Shown here: positions 61,701 to 64,000 of the stretch, in pieces | Layout of the letters: each line of letters starts with the position of its first letter | Position numbering within the stretch: the stretch's first letter is position 1 | Origin: Cyprinodon diabolis | Taxonomy: Eukaryota; Chordata; Actinopteri; Cyprinodontiformes; Cyprinodontidae | Assembly (NCBI GenBank): GCA_030533445.1 | Contig: CM060064.1 | Location: forward strand, 509,916-573,915 | Reading direction: 5' to 3' | DNA: 64,000 nucleotides | Program-made: the position numbers and the translations under genes | The notes under the pieces: generated by a model | The model's database searches: none | Told to the model about the DNA's origin: nothing | The model's input: the letters and a program-made list of their open reading frames with translations, nothing else

Positions 61701-64000
61701 GAACCCACCAATCAGCCTGCATCAGAACCCACCAATCAGCCTGCATTAGAACCCACCAATCAGCCGGCATCAGAACCCACCAATCAGCCGGCATTAGAAC
61801 CCACCAATCAGCCGGCATTAGAACCCACCAATCAGCCGGCATCAGAACCCACCAATCAGCCGGCTTTAGAACCCACCAATCAGCCTGCATCAGAACCCAC
61901 CAATCAGCCTGCATTAGAACCCACCAATCAGCCGGCTTTAGAACCCACCAATCAGCCGGCATTAGAACCCACCAATCAGCCTGCATTAGAACCCACCAAT
62001 CAGCCTGCATCAGAACCCAACAATCAGCCTGCATTAGAACCCACCAATCAGCCTGCATCAGAACCCACCAATCAGCCTGCATTAGAACCCACCAATCAGC
62101 CTGCATCAGAACCCAACAATCAGCCTGCATTAGAACCCACCAATCAGCCTGCATCAGAACCCAACAATCAGCCTGCATTAGAACCCACCAACCAGCCGGC
62201 ATCGGAACCCACCAATCAGCCTGCATTAGAACCCACCAACCAGCCGGCATCGGAACCCACCTATCAGCCGTGCAACTCAGGTCCCTCTGAGGGACCGAGG
62301 GATGAACTCAGGTCCCTCTGAGGGACCGAGGGATGAACTCAGGTCCCTCAGAAACCCACCAATCAGCCGGCATCAGAAACCCACCAATCAGCCGGCATCA
62401 GAAACCCACCAATCAGCCGGCATCGGAACCCACCAATCAGCCGGCATCAGAACCCACCAACCAGCCTGCATCGGAACCCACCAACCAGCCGGCATCGGAA
62501 CCCACCAATCAGCCGGAACCCACCAATCAGCCTGCATCGGAACCCACCAATCAGCCGGAACCCACCAATCAGCCGGCATCAGAACCCACCAATCAGCCGG
62601 CCTCAGAAACCCACCAATCAGCCGGAACCCACCAATCAGCCGGCATCAGAACCCACCAATCAGCCGGCCTCAGAAACCCACCAATCAGCCGGCCTCAGAA
62701 ACCCACCAATCAGCCGGCATCAGAAACCCACCAATCAGCCGGCCTCAGAAACCCACCAATCAGCCGGAACCCACCAATCAGCCGGCATCAGAACCCACCA
62801 ATCAGCCGGCATCAGAAACCCACCAATCAGCCGGCATCGGAACCCACCAATCAGCCGGCATCAGAACCCACCAACCAGCCTGCATCGGAACCCACCAATC
62901 AGCCGGCATCAGAACCCACCAACCAGCCTGCATCGGAACCCACCAACCAGCCGGCATCGGAACCCACCAATCAGCCGGAACCCACCAATCAGCCTGCATC
63001 GGAACCCACCAATCAGCCGGAACCCACCAATCAGCCGGCATCAGAACCCACCAATCAGCCGGCCTCAGAAACCCACCAATCAGCCGGAACCCACCAATCA
63101 GCCGGCATCAGAACCCACCAATCAGCCGGCCTCAGAAACCCACCAATCAGCCGGCCTCAGAAACCCACCAATCAGCCGGCATCAGAAACCCACCAATGAG
63201 CTGGCCTCAGAACCCACACATTTTCTGCCTGGAGGTATTTGGGTCAAAGGTCACAATCTGCTCCTGGTTGGTCAGTTTTTCCCAGAAATCCTCAGAGCTA
63301 AAGCTCCTTTACTGGTTCTGATGAGAGAAACTGGCAATAAACTGATTAAGCGTGCCAATAAAACCCGGGTCACTGAATGATCTCCAGAAGCCATTCAATC
63401 AGTAACCAGCAGAGTGGAACCGGGCCACCATCCTGTTTGTGGCCTTTAGAGGTGAACCCAACAGAACCTTGGGAAGGCCAGGGTCTGGGTCTAGTTAGGG
63501 TCCAAGACCCGCACAGGGAACAGAACCATAACCAGACTGAAAGGTTCCTGGGCCAGACTACATTGTAGCAGAACTAACCCTAATCAGCAGTTACCGCGTC
63601 CAGAACCAGTCCCTTCCAGAACCAGCTGAATGACACTTGTTGGACGTCTCATCAGGGGATATGTTAAAGTCCAAACAACCGAGCCACAGGTTCCTGAACC
63701 GAACCGGGTCAGCACACCGACCCACTTACCTCCGAATAGGTGAGGCGACAGGTGAGCGGGTAAAGATCCGATCACCAGACGGGCCCCTCCGTGCCTCGTC
63801 CGGTCCTGGTCCGCCTCCTCCGGGCTGCTGCCGCCGGACTCCGGTGAGCTCCGGACTCCTCCGCTGTTCGGGATGCTGATACCGGACCGGGCTCCGGAAC
63901 CTGGACCCGAAGAGCCGCCCGCGGACGTGGGCCTGGTTCCGGGAGGCTGGCCGGAGCTGGACGCGGCTCCGGAGGCTCTGGACGCGCCCGGTGCGCGGTA
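40705..64000 (-). CDS. znrf2: ZNRF2, E3 ubiquitin ligase (exons 1-4; 5' end cut by window edge)
   Basis: Zinc- and RING-finger protein 2, a myristoylated membrane-associated E3 ligase linked in mammals to regulation of Na/K-ATPase and V-ATPase/mTORC1. Exons are 63730 to beyond 64000, 41510-41605, 40859-40964 and 40705-40762. Joined, they encode about 176 residues of a family usually near 240. Visible landmarks are [24 protein letters not shown], the CxxC zinc finger (CPVCSK...HLVLC), [23 protein letters not shown] and the terminal [17 protein letters not shown]2 rather than ZNRF1 is supported by [11 protein letters not shown] and by [11 protein letters not shown]. The N-terminal myristoylation segment and start codon lie beyond the right edge. 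Intron 1 is about 22 kb and holds two giant minisatellites, two Tc1 elements and an L2. Confidence 0.95.
40859..40964 (-). CDS. znrf2: ZNRF2 exon 3 (RING)
   Basis: Begins after CCTCCAG and ends before GTGGGG. Encodes [20 protein letters not shown], then [15 protein letters not shown], i.e. most of the RING-type finger (CxxC, Cys, His). The codon split across the next intron gives Arg, where human has Gly. Confidence 0.95.
40990..41275. repeat. Polypurine GAGAGAGG tract with about 78-bp duplication
   Basis: Almost pure purine on the plus strand (GGAGAGAGAGGAGAGAGAGG and GGGGGAGACAGGAGG), containing a block repeated at about 78 bp. On the ZNRF2 strand it is a polypyrimidine run within intron 2, starting about 25 bp upstream of the exon 3 acceptor. 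Confidence 0.85.
41510..41605 (-). CDS. znrf2: ZNRF2 exon 2 (zinc finger)
   Basis: The acceptor CTTGTCAG precedes 41605 and the donor GTAAGA follows 41510. Encodes [20 protein letters not shown], then [11 protein letters not shown], the ZNRF zinc finger that precedes the RING. Matches human CPVCSKFVSSDEMDLHLVMC. Confidence 0.96.
41606..42951 (-). other. ZNRF2 intron 1, right of exon 2
   Basis: About 1.3 kb of ordinary intronic sequence. No element or coding region recognised. Confidence 0.5.
42952..44585 (+). mobile_element. Second Tc1-like family element
   Basis: A 1,634-bp element starting CAGTTGTGTTCGAAATAATA and ending with the inverse, flanked by TA (42950-42951 and 44586-44587). The terminal repeats recognised are short (about 35 bp, including AATAATAGCAGTGCC), unlike the roughly 200-bp repeats of the other family. 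It is inserted in ZNRF2 intron 1. Confidence 0.93.
43295..44290 (+). CDS. Tc1-like transposase, open but with Asp-to-Asn at the first catalytic site
   Basis: A 331-codon open frame with Tc1 structure. The N-terminal HTH reads [20 protein letters not shown], then KRGRKRKTT (basic, NLS-like), then a second HTH around [20 protein letters not shown]. The catalytic domain shows [27 protein letters not shown] and [15 protein letters not shown]. The second Asp and the Glu (DD34E) are present, but the position normally occupied by the first Asp (W-S/T-D-E) is Asn. No stop or frameshift is seen. The copy therefore looks young but probably catalytically dead, unless Asn is a family feature. It ends NRGFATKY and stop. 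Confidence 0.92.
   Translation: MGRSRHCSEDERFLIKKLIKEGKTYKEVQKIIGCSAKMISNALKWEQKTEKRGRKRKTTPRMDRRIAKLAKTQPMMGSKRIKQDLQLTVSTVTIRRRLTEVNLPARSPRKVPLLRKRHVQKRLQFAKEHIDWPEKKWHNILWTNESKIVLFGSKGHRQYVRRPANTEFKPQYSLKTIKHGGASIMIWGCFSYYGVGPIHRIQGIMDQFQYIRILEEVMLPYAEEEMPLRWTFQQDNDPKHTSKRAKAWFQMNKIQLMEWPAQSPDLNPIENLWADIKSAVHEAKPRNAEELWNTVQLSWAAIPVERCQKLVDSMHHRCEAVIRNRGFATKY
44755..49208. repeat. 32-bp minisatellite, about 139 copies, each with a hairpin
   Basis: The unit is CTCAGGTCCCTCTGAGGGGA plus CCGAGGGATGAA (32 bp). GGTCCC and GGGACC form an inverted repeat in each unit. Frequent variants have TAATGGGACC, CTCAAGTCCC or a deleted G (GAGGGACC), and blocks of like variants cluster together, which indicates amplification in runs. 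Because 32 is not a multiple of three, no long frame results. Two more units occur 13 kb away at 62270-62350. The array lies in ZNRF2 intron 1. Confidence 0.96.
49209..50161 (-). mobile_element. Decayed hAT-like element with BED-finger exon
   Basis: On the minus strand the right edge begins CAGGGTTCATACGGGTGCTG, a typical fish hAT-like end. It is followed by AAGCATTTTCAAGC-type sub-repeats, and then an exon encoding a BED-like zinc finger (49719-49881). The L2 sequence resumes at 50162 with CCACTAGT, which would be the 8-bp target. The matching left copy and left end could not be found, so the element is truncated or rearranged; its left limit is approximate. Confidence 0.55.
49719..49881 (-). 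pseudogene. BED-type zinc-finger exon with in-frame stop
   Basis: The minus strand reads MPGGCRCN, stop, [16 protein letters not shown], then [20 protein letters not shown] and SSHMKG, followed by a GTAAGT donor. The CKVC...H pattern with a conserved WL and MGESAL is typical of the N-terminal BED finger of hAT transposases and domesticated relatives. The TAA near the start makes this copy non-functional as read. Confidence 0.55.
50162..51970 (-). mobile_element. Second L2 LINE copy, 3' part (rearranged)
   Basis: Closely matches the LINE at 9389-15378 but lacks the 3' UTR and most of the RT core: the sequence jumps near 50670-50790. It retains the RT C-terminal segment (50162-50651) and the endonuclease C-terminal half (51044-51763), including the same TGA after AYFSS. 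It continues toward the N-terminal endonuclease until the Tc1 insertion. It has no nested inverted L2, so it shows the uninterrupted target of that insertion. Confidence 0.9.
51973..53575 (+). mobile_element. Tc1-like element, same family as 21132-22736
   Basis: Ends CAGTGGGGCAAAAAAGTATT and the inverse, with TA on both sides (51971-51972 and 53576-53577). The TA target is inside L2 ORF2: the L2 sequence TGCTCACATA continues as ATCCTCTTGCTGC after the element, as in the first L2 copy. Confidence 0.95.
52339..53360 (+). pseudogene. Tc1 transposase with N-terminal frameshift
   Basis: The original ATG (52339) reads [14 protein letters not shown] and then loses frame through a one-base deletion near 52380; the rest is open from [11 protein letters not shown] to NKGYITKY. 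The catalytic motifs [24 protein letters not shown] and NPIENLW are all present. It differs from the 21349-22371 copy by few substitutions (for example [10 protein letters not shown] in place of [10 protein letters not shown]), so the two elements diverged recently. Confidence 0.92.
53578..54440 (-). mobile_element. Second L2 LINE copy, 5' part
   Basis: Continues the L2 copy beyond the Tc1: N-terminal endonuclease (53578-53895) and the SGNH-like second half of ORF1 (53905-54360, with [11 protein letters not shown] and [11 protein letters not shown]). The ORF1 N-terminal half is missing: at about 54362 the sequence jumps to the L2 5' region (AACTTCAGATGGAG). Confidence 0.88.
54441..55784. other. 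ZNRF2 intron 1, no recognisable feature
   Basis: About 1.3 kb of unique-looking sequence before the 24-bp array. The open frame from 55454 that runs into the array has no recognised domain. Confidence 0.5.
55785..62275. repeat. 24-bp minisatellite, about 270 copies, with 1.45-1.6 kb higher-order repeat
   Basis: The unit is GAACCCACCAATCAGCCTGC followed by ATTA or ATCA (24 bp), with CCGG, CAGTCATCA and GAATTA variants. It has an eight-codon period, giving long open frames on both strands ([16 protein letters not shown] on the minus strand, up to 380 aa) that are artefacts. A marker GAACCCGCCTGCATCAGAAC recurs in triplets near 57768/57997/58158, 59398/59607/59769 and 60865/61073/61207. This shows three copies of a larger unit of about 1.45-1.6 kb. 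Confidence 0.96.
62276..62350. repeat. Two units of the 32-bp array embedded in the 24-bp array
   Basis: AACTCAGGTCCCTCTGAGGG then ACCGAGGGATG occurs twice and begins a third time, identical in type to 44755-49208. It sits between two subfamilies of the 24-bp repeat. Confidence 0.9.
62351..63215. repeat. 24/25-bp minisatellite subfamily, about 450-bp higher-order repeat
   Basis: Related to the preceding array but with AGAAACCCACCAATCAGCCG (an extra A), CTCAG variants and shortened GGAACCCACCAATCAGCC units. The order of variants repeats: the stretch around 62400-62760 recurs at about 62830-63190. Confidence 0.93.
63216..63729 (-). other. ZNRF2 intron 1, next to exon 1
   Basis: About 500 bp of unique sequence between the array and the exon 1 donor. 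Nothing recognised. Confidence 0.5.
63730..64000 (-). CDS. znrf2: ZNRF2 exon 1 (partial, runs off the window)
   Basis: GC- and CpG-rich exon read on the minus strand, open to the window edge. Encodes a Gly/Ser/Pro-rich low-complexity region, then [23 protein letters not shown], and [15 protein letters not shown] before the donor GTAAGT. This matches the order in mammalian ZNRF2 ([33 protein letters not shown]). About 65 residues, including the Met-Gly myristoylation site, should lie right of the window. Confidence 0.93.

Noticed and set aside
55454..63321. Open frames EPTNQPAS (plus) and WWVLMPAD (minus, up to 380 aa)
   Set aside because: A 24-bp period opens frames on both strands. The W-rich minus frame has no start context, and its non-repeat flanks lack homology.

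Overview
The window is vertebrate genomic DNA, almost certainly from a ray-finned (teleost) fish. It contains split genes with GT-AG introns, Tc1-like DNA transposons, an L2-type LINE whose 3' end carries the (ATTCA)n / TTTATTTATATAGCGCC tail common in fish, and very long minisatellites. No bacterial-style gene, CRISPR array or operon is present. The species cannot be fixed from the sequence alone.

Two host genes are recognisable and face each other tail to tail. On the + strand, 2494-33264 holds the NACHT and leucine-rich-repeat part of NOD1, a cytosolic peptidoglycan sensor. It has one large NACHT exon, seven LRR exons of exactly 84 bp each, and a short last exon ending in TGA. The CARD-coding 5' exons must lie left of the window. 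On the - strand, 40705 to beyond 64000 holds ZNRF2, a membrane-associated E3 ubiquitin ligase. Its last three exons are complete, and exon 1 is cut by the right edge. Human NOD1 and ZNRF2 are also convergent neighbours, so the gene order supports both calls.

Nearly half of the window (about 30 kb by eye) is tandem repeat, in at least ten unrelated families: 15 bp (661-1744), 18 bp (4338-9388), 42 bp (16609-23127), 13 bp TTAGGG-like (24215-25180 and 28232-29405), a 315-330 bp GC-rich repeat (25905-27060), 19-23 bp AT-rich (33642-36662), 18 bp (38345-39232), a GA tract (40990-41275), 32 bp hairpin units (44755-49208) and 24 bp units (55785-63215). Several have higher-order structure. Most lie in the 19-kb and 6.4-kb introns of NOD1 or the 22-kb first intron of ZNRF2. 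The exons themselves are intact, with canonical splice sites.

Transposons are layered on the arrays. A 635-bp hAT-like MITE sits in the 15-bp array with an 8-bp target duplication. A near full-length L2 LINE (9389-15378) with an esterase-type ORF1 sits at the edge of the 18-bp array and carries a second, inverted, 5'-truncated L2 inside it. A Tc1 element with an apparently intact transposase (21132-22736) sits in the 42-bp array. Another copy of the same Tc1 family (51973-53575, frameshifted) sits inside a second L2 copy. A different Tc1 family (42952-44585) has an open transposase whose first catalytic Asp appears to be Asn. There is also a decayed hAT/BED-finger element and a 200-bp palindrome. 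I see no convincing new biochemical system. The unusual thing is the locus architecture: an innate immune receptor gene and a ubiquitin ligase gene stretched by coexisting, independently amplified minisatellites.
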